Source: JAFGHJ01 sp964606065 (GTDB lineage Bacteria; Hydrothermota; UBA3072). Taken from it: a stretch of DNA of 64,000 nt. Position numbers and translations under genes: made by a program. Of the stretch, positions 26,507-35,752 are shown in pieces. How positions within the stretch are numbered: the first letter of the stretch is position 1; each line of letters begins with the position of its first letter. The notes beneath the pieces were generated by a model, which was given only the letters and a program-made list of their open reading frames with translations, was not told the origin of the DNA and ran no database searches. The stretch lies in assembly GCA_964606065.1 (NCBI GenBank), contig CAZSEX010000002.1:1-64000 (forward strand), given 5' to 3'.

Positions 26507-26857
26507 TTACCTCGAAATCCAACGATAATATATCGTAATTCCAATAAGTGTCAAGAGGGCTGCGCCAAGAATCGAAAATGCTTCAAATGAATTAGCACCC
26601 AACATTCCTTTAATTAAAGGAAAGAGATCAGATGGATCCGCGATAGAAAGATTTCTTCCAAAATACAAAATGCGATAAAAATGAATAACAGCCGATAACA
26701 CTAAAAAAATAGAACCAGCAACCGGCAATATCCATATTCCTTTTTTTTCAATCAGCAATAGAAGCCTTCTAATAATTAACCCATAAATATAAAGAGATAG
26801 GGTAAAAATAAGTATTCCCACACCAAATAAAATCTCAAAAGGAATGTCGACTTTCAT
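26507..26857 (-). CDS. Small multi-TM protein of unknown function
   Basis: 116 residues with three hydrophobic helices (about 8-30, 42-62 and 90-110), charged loops RRLLLLIEKKG and YRILYFGRNL, and no signal peptide or known motif. It overlaps the preceding membrane-protein gene by 4 nt and has a GAGGAGG site. Sandwiched between roadblock-like regulators and ExbB, it is probably part of the same inner-membrane assembly. Confidence 0.7.
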   Translation of the reverse strand: MKVDIPFEILFGVGILIFTLSLYIYGLIIRRLLLLIEKKGIWILPVAGSIFLVLSAVIHFYRILYFGRNLSIADPSDLFPLIKGMLGANSFEAFSILGAALLTLIGITIYYRWISR

Positions 26858-27225
26858 CTATAACCTCCTCTTTTTGGGCTTACTACCCGCCTGAATCTCA
26901 AAGCTCCCAGTAAAGATAAAATTCCGGATATAAAGAATAAAGAATATGCGATTCTTCCAGTATTGCCCGGCATTTTTAAGTTGCCTTGAAAAACAGAAAA
27001 TAACTGCAAAATCGCATATATAAGAATACCCGACGGGGCAATTACTATAAATTGCCACTCGGTTTTTTTTCTTAAAACCTTTTCATATCTTTTAGCAATT
27101 ATTCCAAAAAGAACAAATGTAATCCATAAAAAAATTGCCGCGACAATCATTACCCAACTATTTAGAGTTGCCATTCCGGTAATTTCTTCCGGCAAAGAAA
27201 ACAGAAAGAACGAAAACAAATTCAT
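26854..27225 (-). CDS. Small four-TM protein of unknown function
   Basis: 123 residues with hydrophobic segments at about 22-44, 58-78 and 90-110, basic cytoplasmic loops (AKRYEKVLRKK) and a basic C-terminus (FRRVVSPKRGGYR). Family not recognised. It overlaps both neighbours by 4 nt and has a GAGGAGG site. It resembles the next gene in size and layout, and the two may form a heteromeric membrane unit. Confidence 0.7.
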   Translation of the reverse strand: MNLFSFFLFSLPEEITGMATLNSWVMIVAAIFLWITFVLFGIIAKRYEKVLRKKTEWQFIVIAPSGILIYAILQLFSVFQGNLKMPGNTGRIAYSLFFISGILSLLGALRFRRVVSPKRGGYR

Positions 27226-27881
27226 TTTTCCTCCTCTATTTTATTCATAATATCTTCCTTCAATTTCTTGGCTTTTGAAGGCCCAATTATTAAAGAAGCA
27301 GCATCTTTTAGTGACTGAGCGATTCCTAAAATCTGGTCTCTGGTTGGCTTTTCTCTATCTACCCCACTATCCTCAATAACATTGGATACTATATCTAAAG
27401 AAAAATCACCAAGATAATTTCCCGCGATTTTTTCAATCTCATCGATTATTTTCGAATCAAGAACAACCTTCTTAACAATAACTTCTTTTACTTCTTCAAC
27501 TTTTTCTTTTTTCTCCTCTTTTTCAACTTTCTCTACTTTCGTCTTCTTTTCTTTCTCTTTAAGTTTAGCTTCTGCTTTATCCAAACTTTCTTTTTCATAA
27601 ACATACTTCAATAATTTCTCAACATCCATATCTTGATTCGCTACTAATCCGAAAAAATTATTTCTGTAATAAATTATAACTACTTTTTTCTCTTTTCCTT
27701 TAACGACAAGTTGTCTGAAAGGCAATGCTCCTATAGCATCAAAAGTCTGAGTCAACACAAGATCTATCCTATCCAGAACCTCCTGTGCTTTATCGAGTTC
27801 TCCCACATATTCTTTCGGAGGACCAAGTTTAAAAGAAGCCTTTAAGTTAAATTTTTCTTTTAAATCCATTAAGTCTAACAT
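27222..27881 (-). CDS. Roadblock-like regulator with Lys/Glu linker
   Basis: 219 residues. The N-terminal part (about 30-100) has the beta-strand pattern of a roadblock/LC7 half-domain (LPFRQLVVKGKEKKVVIIYYRNNFFGL). A strongly charged Lys/Glu linker (about 108-140) leads to a conserved-looking helical C-terminus (IIDEIEKIAGNYLGDFSLDI ... RDQILGIAQSLKDAA). The fold assignment is weak. It overlaps the next gene by 4 nt and starts directly after the previous stop. Confidence 0.6.
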   Translation of the reverse strand: MLDLMDLKEKFNLKASFKLGPPKEYVGELDKAQEVLDRIDLVLTQTFDAIGALPFRQLVVKGKEKKVVIIYYRNNFFGLVANQDMDVEKLLKYVYEKESLDKAEAKLKEKEKKTKVEKVEKEEKKEKVEEVKEVIVKKVVLDSKIIDEIEKIAGNYLGDFSLDIVSNVIEDSGVDREKPTRDQILGIAQSLKDAASLIIGPSKAKKLKEDIMNKIEEEK

Positions 27882-28550
27882 TTATTTATTCTTCTCGCCA
27901 ATCTCTCTAATAACTTTCTGAACGATCATTTTGGTTTGTTGTTTACCAAATTCACTCAATGCCTTTTTAACAATGAAATCTAACAATAACTTCATAAATT
28001 TATTTATCTCATCCCTGTTTAAACCTTCCGAATTGCTAACTCTCAATTTTAAACCGTCCAATTTTATTGAACTCCTGATTTTATCCTCTTTAGAAAGAGC
28101 TGAAAGACCACTCGCTATGTAGCCTCGCCACATTTCAGGATCGGAATCTTTGACAAATTCACTCACAAGCATATTCAACTGTTCTGCTCTCTCTTTGAAA
28201 ATTTTTCCTATTTCCGAAGTTGCATCTTGCCTCAATCCCTCGAGACGCTTCTGTACTTTTTCTTCTATTCCCTCAACGTTCTTTTCCAGTACAAGACCCA
28301 GATAATTGCCGCCAAAAGGTACAATAACAATAGTTTCTCTACCAATCCCCTTAATGGAACTGATATTGCCAATTTTACAGGAATCAGCTATAATCTCAGC
28401 AGCGGAACCGGTAAAAGCGATCAAATCATCAATGTTACCGGGAGTTATTCCTCCACTATCTAAAATCGACCCGTCCTCGGATGACACCAACGCGAATCCT
28501 TTAATATCTTTATCTTGTGTCAATTCACTTAACGGAACATCAGGATTCAT
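27882..28550 (-). CDS. Roadblock/LC7-like protein
   Basis: 222 residues. Residues 15-95 match the roadblock/LC7 pattern: IKGFALVSSEDGSILDSGG, a helix with DDLIAFTGSAAEIIADS, then ETIVIVPFGGNYLGLVLEK. These proteins normally bind and regulate Ras-like GTPases such as MglA. The C-terminal helical region (about 100-222) is unassigned. The start overlaps the upstream DUF4388 gene by 11 nt. No partner GTPase lies in the operon. Confidence 0.75.
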   Translation of the reverse strand: MNPDVPLSELTQDKDIKGFALVSSEDGSILDSGGITPGNIDDLIAFTGSAAEIIADSCKIGNISSIKGIGRETIVIVPFGGNYLGLVLEKNVEGIEEKVQKRLEGLRQDATSEIGKIFKERAEQLNMLVSEFVKDSDPEMWRGYIASGLSALSKEDKIRSSIKLDGLKLRVSNSEGLNRDEINKFMKLLLDFIVKKALSEFGKQQTKMIVQKVIREIGEKNK

Positions 28551-29370
28551 TTGTTATTTCCTTAAGTTTTTTATTGACCAACAGCTTTCCAAGCACTTCT
28601 GTGGCTTTTTTATGCAAAGAATCCATTGCTTCCGAGAAAAATTGTTTACTTTTTTCAAGGTCCAGGGAAAACTTTTCCGTCTTTATTTTTAAATTATTTC
28701 CATTAAGAGAAACAGCTTCTTCTATTTCATATTTATCGAGTAATTTATTAAGCCCTTCAACCCATGGTCCATCACCAAAAGCTTTAAAAAAAGCATTAAT
28801 ATTTTTGAGTCCTTTTTCAACAATTCTTTCCTTCTCTTCCGGATCATACAGCAAAGACTCTTTGAATAACCAGGACAACGCTTTTAAAGTATCCAACTCC
28901 GAAAGAGGACTCAACTCTATAATCTCCGATAATTTTTTCTTTCCGTCCGCCAAAATCAAAACTTTCCATTCATCTTTCTTTAAAGCAATCTTGTCTCCTT
29001 CAGGGGCTTTCGATGATTTCTGAGGAATAATTGAAAAAGGAGGAAGATCTTTCTTGAACTCCTCAACCTGAGCTTCCCTTGTTTCTATCTCATCTATTAA
29101 TTCTGAGAGTGGTTGAAAAATAGTGTTAACAGCGGGTTTTTCATCCGGCTGAAAAACAAATTTACCTTCTTTCTTCATTCCAAGGGAAAAAAAAGCTTCA
29201 AGCCCTTCTAACTTGTCCTTTTCGGCGTGTAGAACCTTACCATCAGAAACGTAAACATTACCCTGACCCTTTATAATTAAACGACCGGTTTTTTTAAACC
29301 TGGATAATAAATAGAAAATTTCCTTTATAGAGAAATATAATAAATCCCCCTCTATGGCAACATCTTTCAT
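28540..29370 (-). CDS. DUF4388 (PATAN-type) regulator, operon leader
   Basis: 276 residues. The N-terminus (about 3-95) matches DUF4388: EGDLLYFSIKEIFYLLSRFKKTGRL, VYVSDGKVLHAEK and GLEAFFSLG...GKFVF. The middle (about 130-175) looks like the winged-helix segment often attached, and the C-terminus is helical. DUF4388 proteins occur with chemotaxis, Frz/Mgl and two-component systems. Its ATG is 6 nt downstream of a strong -10, so it is the first, probably leaderless, gene of the ExbB/ExbD/TonB operon. A second DUF4388 gene lies at 48402-48938. Confidence 0.8.
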   Translation of the reverse strand: MKDVAIEGDLLYFSIKEIFYLLSRFKKTGRLIIKGQGNVYVSDGKVLHAEKDKLEGLEAFFSLGMKKEGKFVFQPDEKPAVNTIFQPLSELIDEIETREAQVEEFKKDLPPFSIIPQKSSKAPEGDKIALKKDEWKVLILADGKKKLSEIIELSPLSELDTLKALSWLFKESLLYDPEEKERIVEKGLKNINAFFKAFGDGPWVEGLNKLLDKYEIEEAVSLNGNNLKIKTEKFSLDLEKSKQFFSEAMDSLHKKATEVLGKLLVNKKLKEITNES

Positions 29371-29376
29371 ATCAGT

Positions 29377-29404
29377 ATATTATCGAAAATATAACACTTG
29401 TCAA
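29377..29404 (-). promoter_or_regulatory. Promoter of the DUF4388-to-tonB operon, leaderless
   Basis: -35 TTGACA (29399-29404), 16-nt spacer, -10 TAATAT (29377-29382), 6 nt to the ATG at 29370. This is the clearest leaderless example in the window. Confidence 0.85.
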
Positions 29405-29445
29405 GACTTTATTAATTTCTATTATTCTTAATTTCTCACACAAAT

Positions 29446-30669
29446 TTATATAACTATCGTTTCCTTTATAAGTTCTCTGTTCCTTATACGCCGAACATTG
29501 AGCGCGTTTGCCTCCGGTATTGTATGAATCTCACCGTTTTCTATTATTTCCGCGATAGACAGACCTGCGGCTGGTGCTTCCATAGCGCCATGTCCACTGA
29601 AACCTGTACACAGAAAAAGGTTCTCAAAATCGGGATGCTCTCCTATTAATGCATTATGATCTTCTGTGTTAACAGCGTACAACCCCCCCCACATGTTCTT
29701 GATTCGGCAATATTCTGCGCCTGGAATTCTAACCTGTAAATAGAGGTTCATAAGATTTTCATAATAAGATCTGTCAGGCTTTATATCGAATCCGGGCAAT
29801 TGTTCCGGGTCCGCTCTTCCCGCAACCAGATTATATCCTTCCGGTCTAAAATATACACCCTCATCAATAACCGTCAAAGGAACTTTACTATATTTACCCT
29901 CATTTAAAGGTGGTAAAACAACATACAAAACTCTTTTTACGGGAACAACAGGAATAGATAAATCACCAGGAACATAGGACTTATCTAATATTTGCCTGGA
30001 CCACGCTCCAGCGGTCAAGAGTACTTTATCCGCAAGAATTTCATCCCCGCCTCGAACAATCACTCCCTTAACTTTTCCTTTATTAAAAATTATCTTTTCT
30101 ACCTCTGTGTTCAGCCTTATCTCGATTTTGCCCGGGTATCTTTCTTTAGATAAAGAAAAATAAGTCTGTGCCGGAGTCGTAGCGTTAAATATAGCGCAAT
30201 CTTTGCCGAAAAGACCTCCGACAATAGGAGAAACCGAAAGCGTTTTTAAAACATCCCTTTTGAGATGATTCACTCCTGGTCGAAAAAAGGGGACAAGGTT
30301 TTTTATGTCTTCGGGAGAAATCAATTCAACATTGACGCCCGCTTTATCCCATCTGGGTTTAAAATCAACAATATCTTCCCAATTGTTTTTGTAGTAAGTA
30401 AAAAGATAACCATTCTGCTCAAATCCGATAGAAATACCGAAATTCTTTTGAAAGTTCTTAAAATGCTCGATGGAATAAGAGGTCATTTTCATATTTACTT
30501 CAGTTGACCAAATATTTCTCATTCCACCTGCACAGAGGGATGTTGATCCCTGAGCGAGCGCATTGTTTTTTTCCAGAATCAATACTCGCCCTGAATATCC
30601 TTTTTCAAAAAGATGGTACAGCGCCGATCCTCCTATAATACCTCCACCCACAACAATAACATCGTACAT
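29446..30669 (-). CDS. FAD-dependent oxidoreductase, DAO / sarcosine oxidase-like
   Basis: 407 residues with a Rossmann FAD-binding motif VVGGGIIGGSALYHL (5-19), EKNNALAQGSTSLCAGGMRN, and the C-terminal TGFSGHGAMEAPAAGLSIAE that closes over FAD in the D-amino-acid oxidase superfamily. Closest recognised relatives are glycine/sarcosine oxidase or dehydrogenase subunits. The substrate is unknown. A GGAGGAG site precedes the ATG. It is divergent from formate-THF ligase; demethylation of N-methyl amino acids would feed the one-carbon pool, but that link is inference. Confidence 0.88.
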   Translation of the reverse strand: MYDVIVVGGGIIGGSALYHLFEKGYSGRVLILEKNNALAQGSTSLCAGGMRNIWSTEVNMKMTSYSIEHFKNFQKNFGISIGFEQNGYLFTYYKNNWEDIVDFKPRWDKAGVNVELISPEDIKNLVPFFRPGVNHLKRDVLKTLSVSPIVGGLFGKDCAIFNATTPAQTYFSLSKERYPGKIEIRLNTEVEKIIFNKGKVKGVIVRGGDEILADKVLLTAGAWSRQILDKSYVPGDLSIPVVPVKRVLYVVLPPLNEGKYSKVPLTVIDEGVYFRPEGYNLVAGRADPEQLPGFDIKPDRSYYENLMNLYLQVRIPGAEYCRIKNMWGGLYAVNTEDHNALIGEHPDFENLFLCTGFSGHGAMEAPAAGLSIAEIIENGEIHTIPEANALNVRRIRNRELIKETIVI

Positions 30670-30793
30670 TACTCCTCCTCTAAATTATACTACACTCTTG
30701 CAAAATCCGTAATTATCTTTAATATAAAAAAGCTTTTAATTAATAATAAATAAACTGATATAGTCAAGTGAAAAAGCTTTGAAGAGGTTTATA

Positions 30794-32461
30794 ATGAATG
30801 AAGATATAAAAATTGCAAACTCGATAAAACTTAAAAATATTTTTGAATTTGCCGAAAATCTTAACTTAAAAAAAGATGAAATAGAATTATACGGAAAATA
30901 CAAGGGCAAGATCAAAGTCGATGCCATAAAAAACAAAAAAGAACGAAATGACAGCAAACTTATCTTGGTTTCCGCAATTACCCCTACTCCGGCGGGTGAA
31001 GGAAAAACGACAGTCGCGATTGGTTTATCCCTGGGTTTAAATAAAATAGGGAAATCTTCGATTGTAACTTTAAGGGAACCTTCACTCGGACCTCTCTTCG
31101 GAAGAAAGGGTGGGGCAACAGGTGGAGGTTACGCTCAGGTTCTCCCAATGGATGAAATTAATATGCATTTCACTGGCGATATGAGAGCCGTAGAAACCGC
31201 TCATAATCTCATTGCAGCCGTTTTAGATAATCATATATACCAGAGAAAAGAACCGAGAATCGATCCGAGGAGAGCAAAATGGTGTAGAGTAATGGATATG
31301 AACGACCGGGCTTTGAGAGATATCGTGGTTGGTCTTGGAGGAAGAACTCACGGTGTTCCCAGAGAATCCTTTTTCCAGATTACTGCTTCTTCGGAAATTA
31401 TGGCTATTTTATGTCTTGCCGAAAATTATCAAGAATTAAAAGAAATGCTTTCCAACATTTTGTTGGGTTTCACCTATGATGAAAAACCGGTTTATCTAAA
31501 GGATTTAAAAATTCAGGGCGCAGTCACGGCTTTACTTAAAGATGCCCTGAAACCAAATTTAGTCCAGACCACTGAGGGTACACCAGCTCTCGTTCATGGA
31601 GGACCTTTTGCCAATATCGCCCAGGGTACTTGCTCTGTTCTTTCCATGAAATTGGGTCTTAAACTCTGTGATTACGTGATAACCGAGGCAGGATTCGGAT
31701 TCGATTTAGGCGCGGAGAAATTTTTCGATATTGTTGCGAGAAAATCGGGTCTTAAGCCCCAGGCAGTTGTCCTTGTGGCAACCACAAGAGCATTAAAAAA
31801 TCATGGCGGGAAAGATATCAAAAACATTGAAAAGCCAGATCCTAAAGCTGTAAAAAATGGGCTACCGAATCTCGAAAAACATCTTGAAAACATTAAAAAG
31901 TTTAATATTCAAGCAATAGTCGCTATAAACAGGTTCTCCAACGATACAGATGAGGAAATCGAAGTTATAAAAGAATTTGCCAGCTCGAAAAAAATAGAAT
32001 CATCGGTCGCGGAAGTTTATCAGAAAGGCGGAGAAGGGGCTCTCGATCTTGCCGAAAAATTAATTGATACAACCAAAACAAAAAGAAAATTTAAACCTCT
32101 TTATAATCTTAACGAATCGATCGAAAAAAAAATAAAAACTGTTTCGAGTGAAATTTACGGAGCAACGGCTGTAGAGTTCACAAAAGAAGGGAAGTCGGAT
32201 CTTAAATTGATTAAAAAATTAGGCTTAGAAGAATTACCCATTTGTATAGCAAAAACCCAAAAATCCCTTTCTGATGATCCAAAACTTTTATGCAGACCTG
32301 AAAACTTTATAGTCACGGTTAAAAGAATTGGAATCTCAAGAGGCGCGGGATTTCTGGTTCCTGTTACGGGCGATATTCTTCTTATGCCGGGCCTGCCCAA
32401 AAATCCTGCAGCCGAAAATATCGATATAGATAAGGAAGGAAATATAACCGGACTATTTTAA
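30794..32461 (+). CDS. fhs: Formate-tetrahydrofolate ligase
   Basis: ATP-dependent synthesis of 10-formyl-THF, first step of the methyl branch of the Wood-Ljungdahl pathway and a general one-carbon entry. 555 residues from the ATG at 30794; an upstream TTG at 30779 would add five residues, but GAAGAGG is well placed for the ATG. P-loop TPTPAGEGKTTVAIG, REPSLGPLFGRKGGATGGGYAQV and the C-terminal GDILLMPGLPKNPAAENIDID are diagnostic. Confidence 0.98.
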   Translation: MNEDIKIANSIKLKNIFEFAENLNLKKDEIELYGKYKGKIKVDAIKNKKERNDSKLILVSAITPTPAGEGKTTVAIGLSLGLNKIGKSSIVTLREPSLGPLFGRKGGATGGGYAQVLPMDEINMHFTGDMRAVETAHNLIAAVLDNHIYQRKEPRIDPRRAKWCRVMDMNDRALRDIVVGLGGRTHGVPRESFFQITASSEIMAILCLAENYQELKEMLSNILLGFTYDEKPVYLKDLKIQGAVTALLKDALKPNLVQTTEGTPALVHGGPFANIAQGTCSVLSMKLGLKLCDYVITEAGFGFDLGAEKFFDIVARKSGLKPQAVVLVATTRALKNHGGKDIKNIEKPDPKAVKNGLPNLEKHLENIKKFNIQAIVAINRFSNDTDEEIEVIKEFASSKKIESSVAEVYQKGGEGALDLAEKLIDTTKTKRKFKPLYNLNESIEKKIKTVSSEIYGATAVEFTKEGKSDLKLIKKLGLEELPICIAKTQKSLSDDPKLLCRPENFIVTVKRIGISRGAGFLVPVTGDILLMPGLPKNPAAENIDIDKEGNITGLF

Positions 32462-32584
32462 ATCATAAAATTAATGTAAGGACACAGGAAAAAACGTATT
32501 ACTCTCTTTCAATTAGACCTTGACTAAGAACTGAAGCTCAATAATAATATATATTAACTTAGCTCAAAAATAAAGGAGGGATTT

Positions 32585-32890
32585 ATGCTTATCGTTCATG
32601 TCCATGTTCATGTTAAAGAAAATATGGTTGAAGATTTCAAAAAAATATCTATAGAGAATGCTCAAAACAGCTTAGGTGAATCGGGAATAGCACGTTTCGA
32701 CGTAATCCAGCAGAACGACAATAAAAGCAAATTTGTTCTAACAGAAGTATACAAAACCGAGGATGCGCCGGCTAAACATAAAGAAACGGATCACTACAAA
32801 AAATGGAAGAACGCGGCCGCGAACATGATGGTAAAACCCAGATTCAGTGTTAAATTTACAAACTTATTTCCAGAAGATTTAAACTGGTGA
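32585..32890 (+). CDS. ABM-domain (antibiotic biosynthesis monooxygenase-like) protein
   Basis: 101 residues with a dimeric alpha/beta ferredoxin-like ABM fold: VHVHVKENMVEDFKKISIENAQNS, GIARFDVIQ, SKFVLTEVYKTEDA and the AHKETDHYKKW helix. The family includes quinol monooxygenases and LsrG-like isomerases. An AAAGGAGGG site is present. Its TGA overlaps the GTG start of the iron alcohol dehydrogenase, so the two are translationally coupled and may act on the same carbonyl compound. Confidence 0.88.
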   Translation: MLIVHVHVHVKENMVEDFKKISIENAQNSLGESGIARFDVIQQNDNKSKFVLTEVYKTEDAPAKHKETDHYKKWKNAAANMMVKPRFSVKFTNLFPEDLNW

Positions 32891-34050
32891 ACACAACACG
32901 ATTTGAATTTGCGACCGCAAAATGGATTATCTTCGGAGAAAGCTCTGCGGAAAAAATTGTAGATAACGCTTTAAATCTCGGAAGTAAACCTCTTATAGTT
33001 ACAGGTAGAAACCAAAACAGATGTAAATTTCTGCTGGATGATTTCAGTAAAAGGCATGTGAAGTTTGAAATTTATTCCGTAAAAGGAGAACCTACAACCG
33101 GAATAGTTACCGAATGTCTAAACCTCGCAAAAAGCAGTAAAATAGATGTAATAATAGGAATAGGAGGAGGAAGCGCCATAGATACTGGTAAAGCGGTATC
33201 CGCGCTTATAACAAACGGCGGTGATCTTTTTGATTATCTTGAAGTAATAGGCAGAGGAAAGCCTATAAAAGATCCTACCATTCCCTTTATAGCAGTTCCG
33301 ACTACAGCGGGCACCGGAACGGAAGTGACAAAAAACGCAGTAATAAAGTCGAATGAATATTCAGTTAAAGTCAGCCTCAGGAGCCCATATATGCTCCCGG
33401 ATATCGCAATAGTCGATCCCCTGCTAACCCACTCAATGCCGAAAGATGTAACGGCAAGTACCGGTCTCGACGCTTTTACACAGGTAATAGAACCCTACGT
33501 TTCGATAAAAGCCAACATGCTGACAGATGCGATCTGTAAAGAAGGAATAAAAAGAATAAGCCGATCCCTTTTAAAAGCTTTCAATGACCCAAATGATGCA
33601 AAAGCAAGAGAAGACATGTGCATCGGAAGTCTTTTCGGAGGGATAGCTCTCGCGAACGCAAAATTAGGTGCTGTTCACGGATTCGCAGGACCAATGGGAG
33701 GTTTGCTCAATGCTCCTCACGGTGTTATATGCGGCATACTTCTCCCATACGTTATAAAAGCGAATATTAAAGCATTAGAAGAAAGAAAATTTTCTTCTAT
33801 CGTATTAACAAAATACGGGAAAATAGCGCGAATAGTAACAAAAAACGAAAAAGCAAAACCCAAAGATCTCATTCGCTGGACAGATGAATTATATAAAAAA
33901 TTAAATATGCCTCATCTTTCGGAAGTCGATCTAAAAGAAGAACAAATCGAAGAATTAATAAGTAAAGCGAAAATATCAAACAGCATGAAAGGTAACCCGA
34001 TAGTTTTAACAGATAACGAGTTAAGAGGCATAATAAAAGACGCATTTTAA
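32887..34050 (+). CDS. Iron-containing alcohol dehydrogenase
   Basis: 387 residues, family III ADH. The NAD(P) motif GIGGGSAIDTGKA is at 91-103, PTTAGTGTEVT at 138-148, and the metal site has Asp195, His264 and His278; the usual second ligand His is Gln199 (DAFTQVIEPY), a variation seen in many members. It starts with GTG inside the ABM stop (GTGA, 4-nt overlap). Substrate not predictable; reversible reduction of an aldehyde or ketone is the family reaction. Confidence 0.92.
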   Translation: MNTTRFEFATAKWIIFGESSAEKIVDNALNLGSKPLIVTGRNQNRCKFLLDDFSKRHVKFEIYSVKGEPTTGIVTECLNLAKSSKIDVIIGIGGGSAIDTGKAVSALITNGGDLFDYLEVIGRGKPIKDPTIPFIAVPTTAGTGTEVTKNAVIKSNEYSVKVSLRSPYMLPDIAIVDPLLTHSMPKDVTASTGLDAFTQVIEPYVSIKANMLTDAICKEGIKRISRSLLKAFNDPNDAKAREDMCIGSLFGGIALANAKLGAVHGFAGPMGGLLNAPHGVICGILLPYVIKANIKALEERKFSSIVLTKYGKIARIVTKNEKAKPKDLIRWTDELYKKLNMPHLSEVDLKEEQIEELISKAKISNSMKGNPIVLTDNELRGIIKDAF

Positions 34051-34382
34051 CTTAACTTCAACTTTGCGACTAAACAACCCAGCATAATAAAACAGCAACC
34101 CCAGAAAAGTTATTCAACCATTTCACTCATTAACTACGCATTTAAAAAATAAATGCTGTCTAAAACCCATTCCAATCCAAAAAAATTTAGAGTTGGGGCT
34201 TGCCCCAACTCTCGGCGGCTAAGATAAACCAAAAAAACAAAATATAAAACTAAAAATCAAAAACTTTGTGTTTTGGTGATTTCGTGGTTAATTTTTTGCA
34301 AAAAAACAAAAAGTCGACTGACAGTACTACAAGAAAGTTTGATATGACTTGCGTTTCCAGTAAGTTTTGATTAGTATTAAGT
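34051..34382. other. Intergenic region with palindrome and repeat fragment
   Basis: No gene seen. It holds a perfect hairpin at 34189-34212 (AGAGTTGGGG / CCCCAACTCT, CTTG loop) and a degenerate piece of the intergenic repeat family (TTTGTGTTTTGGTG then TTCGTGGTTAA, about 34262-34293). Just before 34383 a TTGCGT-N17-TAGTAT arrangement 5 nt from the ATG could be a leaderless promoter of the kinase gene. Confidence 0.6.
34189..34212 (-). terminator. Perfect GC-rich hairpin, possible terminator or REP element
   Basis: 10-bp stem with a 4-nt loop. A T-run follows it only on the minus strand, although both flanking genes are on the plus strand, so its role as a terminator for the alcohol dehydrogenase is doubtful. 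Confidence 0.45.
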
Positions 34383-35252
34383 ATGAAACCTAAAAAATGC
34401 CAAGTAAACGATCCGGAATGTCATCTGGATGTAATTCGGGAATGGCATGGAAATCTGGAATCCAATTTAACAGATCTAATTAAAAATTTGAAAGATATAA
34501 GAAACCATTCCAAAGTGGCAAAAAGAGCATTTAGCGAACATTACGCTAAAACCGTCGAACTAACAGAAGCAAAAACAAGATTTACCTATGAAGTATCCCA
34601 TGAATTAAAAGCTCCTCTGGCTTCAGTTTACAATATTTTAAATGTAATATTAGAAGGTTACCTTGATAAGGATTTTGATAAACAAAAAGAACTTCTCAAC
34701 AGAGCAAAGGTAAGAATCAACGACGTTATAAAACTTCTAAACGATTTATTAACTTTTTCTCGCCTTGAAGAAGGCACAAAAAAACTCGAAAAGGAAAGAA
34801 TCCGTATAGGTGAAATGCTTCCTTCTTTAACGGAAGAAATGGAAGCCTTCGCAGCAATAAACGATATTGAAATAAATTGGGATCTTCCCGGCAATCTCCC
34901 GCATATTTACGGAAATCTGGAACTTCTTAGTAGAGTTTTCATAAATATAATTCATAATGCGATTAAATACAGCAATCCCGGGAACACAGTAGAGGTAACG
35001 GGTAAAAAAGAAAACAACTCTTTCATATTTATAGTAAAAGATCACGGTATAGGTATAAAGAAAAAAGAACTATCGATGATATATAATATTTTCTTCCGAG
35101 GCGAAAACGCGAGGCCCGAACATAAAAAAGAAGGAATGGGTCTTGGGCTTTCTCTGGTAAAAAGAATAATAGATGCTCATGGAGGCTCTATTGAAGTAAA
35201 AAGCAAGTTAAATAAGGGAACCACAGTAGGGGTAAGTTTTCCTACAACTTAA
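34383..35252 (+). CDS. Soluble sensor histidine kinase
   Basis: 289 residues without TM segments. The N-terminal 60 residues are a helical region with C6, C13 and His14 but no recognised sensor domain. H-box VSHELKAPL (His73), N-box NIIHNAIKYS, G1 DHGIGI and G2 GMGLGLSLVKRI are intact. It is followed 12 nt later by a single receiver protein, its likely partner. No Shine-Dalgarno site precedes the ATG, which fits the leaderless pattern seen elsewhere. Confidence 0.93.
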   Translation: MKPKKCQVNDPECHLDVIREWHGNLESNLTDLIKNLKDIRNHSKVAKRAFSEHYAKTVELTEAKTRFTYEVSHELKAPLASVYNILNVILEGYLDKDFDKQKELLNRAKVRINDVIKLLNDLLTFSRLEEGTKKLEKERIRIGEMLPSLTEEMEAFAAINDIEINWDLPGNLPHIYGNLELLSRVFINIIHNAIKYSNPGNTVEVTGKKENNSFIFIVKDHGIGIKKKELSMIYNIFFRGENARPEHKKEGMGLGLSLVKRIIDAHGGSIEVKSKLNKGTTVGVSFPTT

Positions 35253-35264
35253 AAAGGAGAAATA

Positions 35265-35663
35265 ATGGCTAAAGAAGTACTTATTGTCGATGATGATCCC
35301 GATTTCGTTGAAACGATGGAGATAATTTTGCGGGGCAACGGTTATGAAACTCGAAGCGCAGAAGATGGTGAAGAAGCATTAAAAAAAGTCAAAGAAAAAA
35401 TTCCCGATATCATATTACTGGATATAATGATGAAGACAAAAACCGACGGTATATGGGCAAGCGAGAAAATAAGGTCGAACGATAAGTTAAAAGAAATTCC
35501 AATTATTATGATAACCGCTGTAAATAAGGATTCAGAGATGGCTAAATTTAAACTGGGACATGAAGAAGACATGGAATATATGCCAGTGAACGTTTTTATG
35601 GAAAAACCAATCGAATCTAAAGACTTACTAAAAGAAATTAAGAAACTTATTGGAAAACCCTAA
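35265..35663 (+). CDS. Single-domain response regulator (CheY-like receiver)
   Basis: 132 residues, receiver only. Acidic pocket D10/D11/D12, phosphoacceptor Asp53 (LLDIMM), Thr84 (MITA) and Lys114 (EKP). There is no output domain, so it must act through protein contacts or phosphorelay. It pairs with the kinase upstream; an AAAGGAG site is present. Confidence 0.93.
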   Translation: MAKEVLIVDDDPDFVETMEIILRGNGYETRSAEDGEEALKKVKEKIPDIILLDIMMKTKTDGIWASEKIRSNDKLKEIPIIMITAVNKDSEMAKFKLGHEEDMEYMPVNVFMEKPIESKDLLKEIKKLIGKP

Positions 35664-35752
35664 TAATAACAAGAGAATATTAAAAGCAATTTTATATTTC
35701 TTTCTTGATTTTTTCTTCTTTCGTAATATCTTTATTTTCGTAAGGGGGTTTA

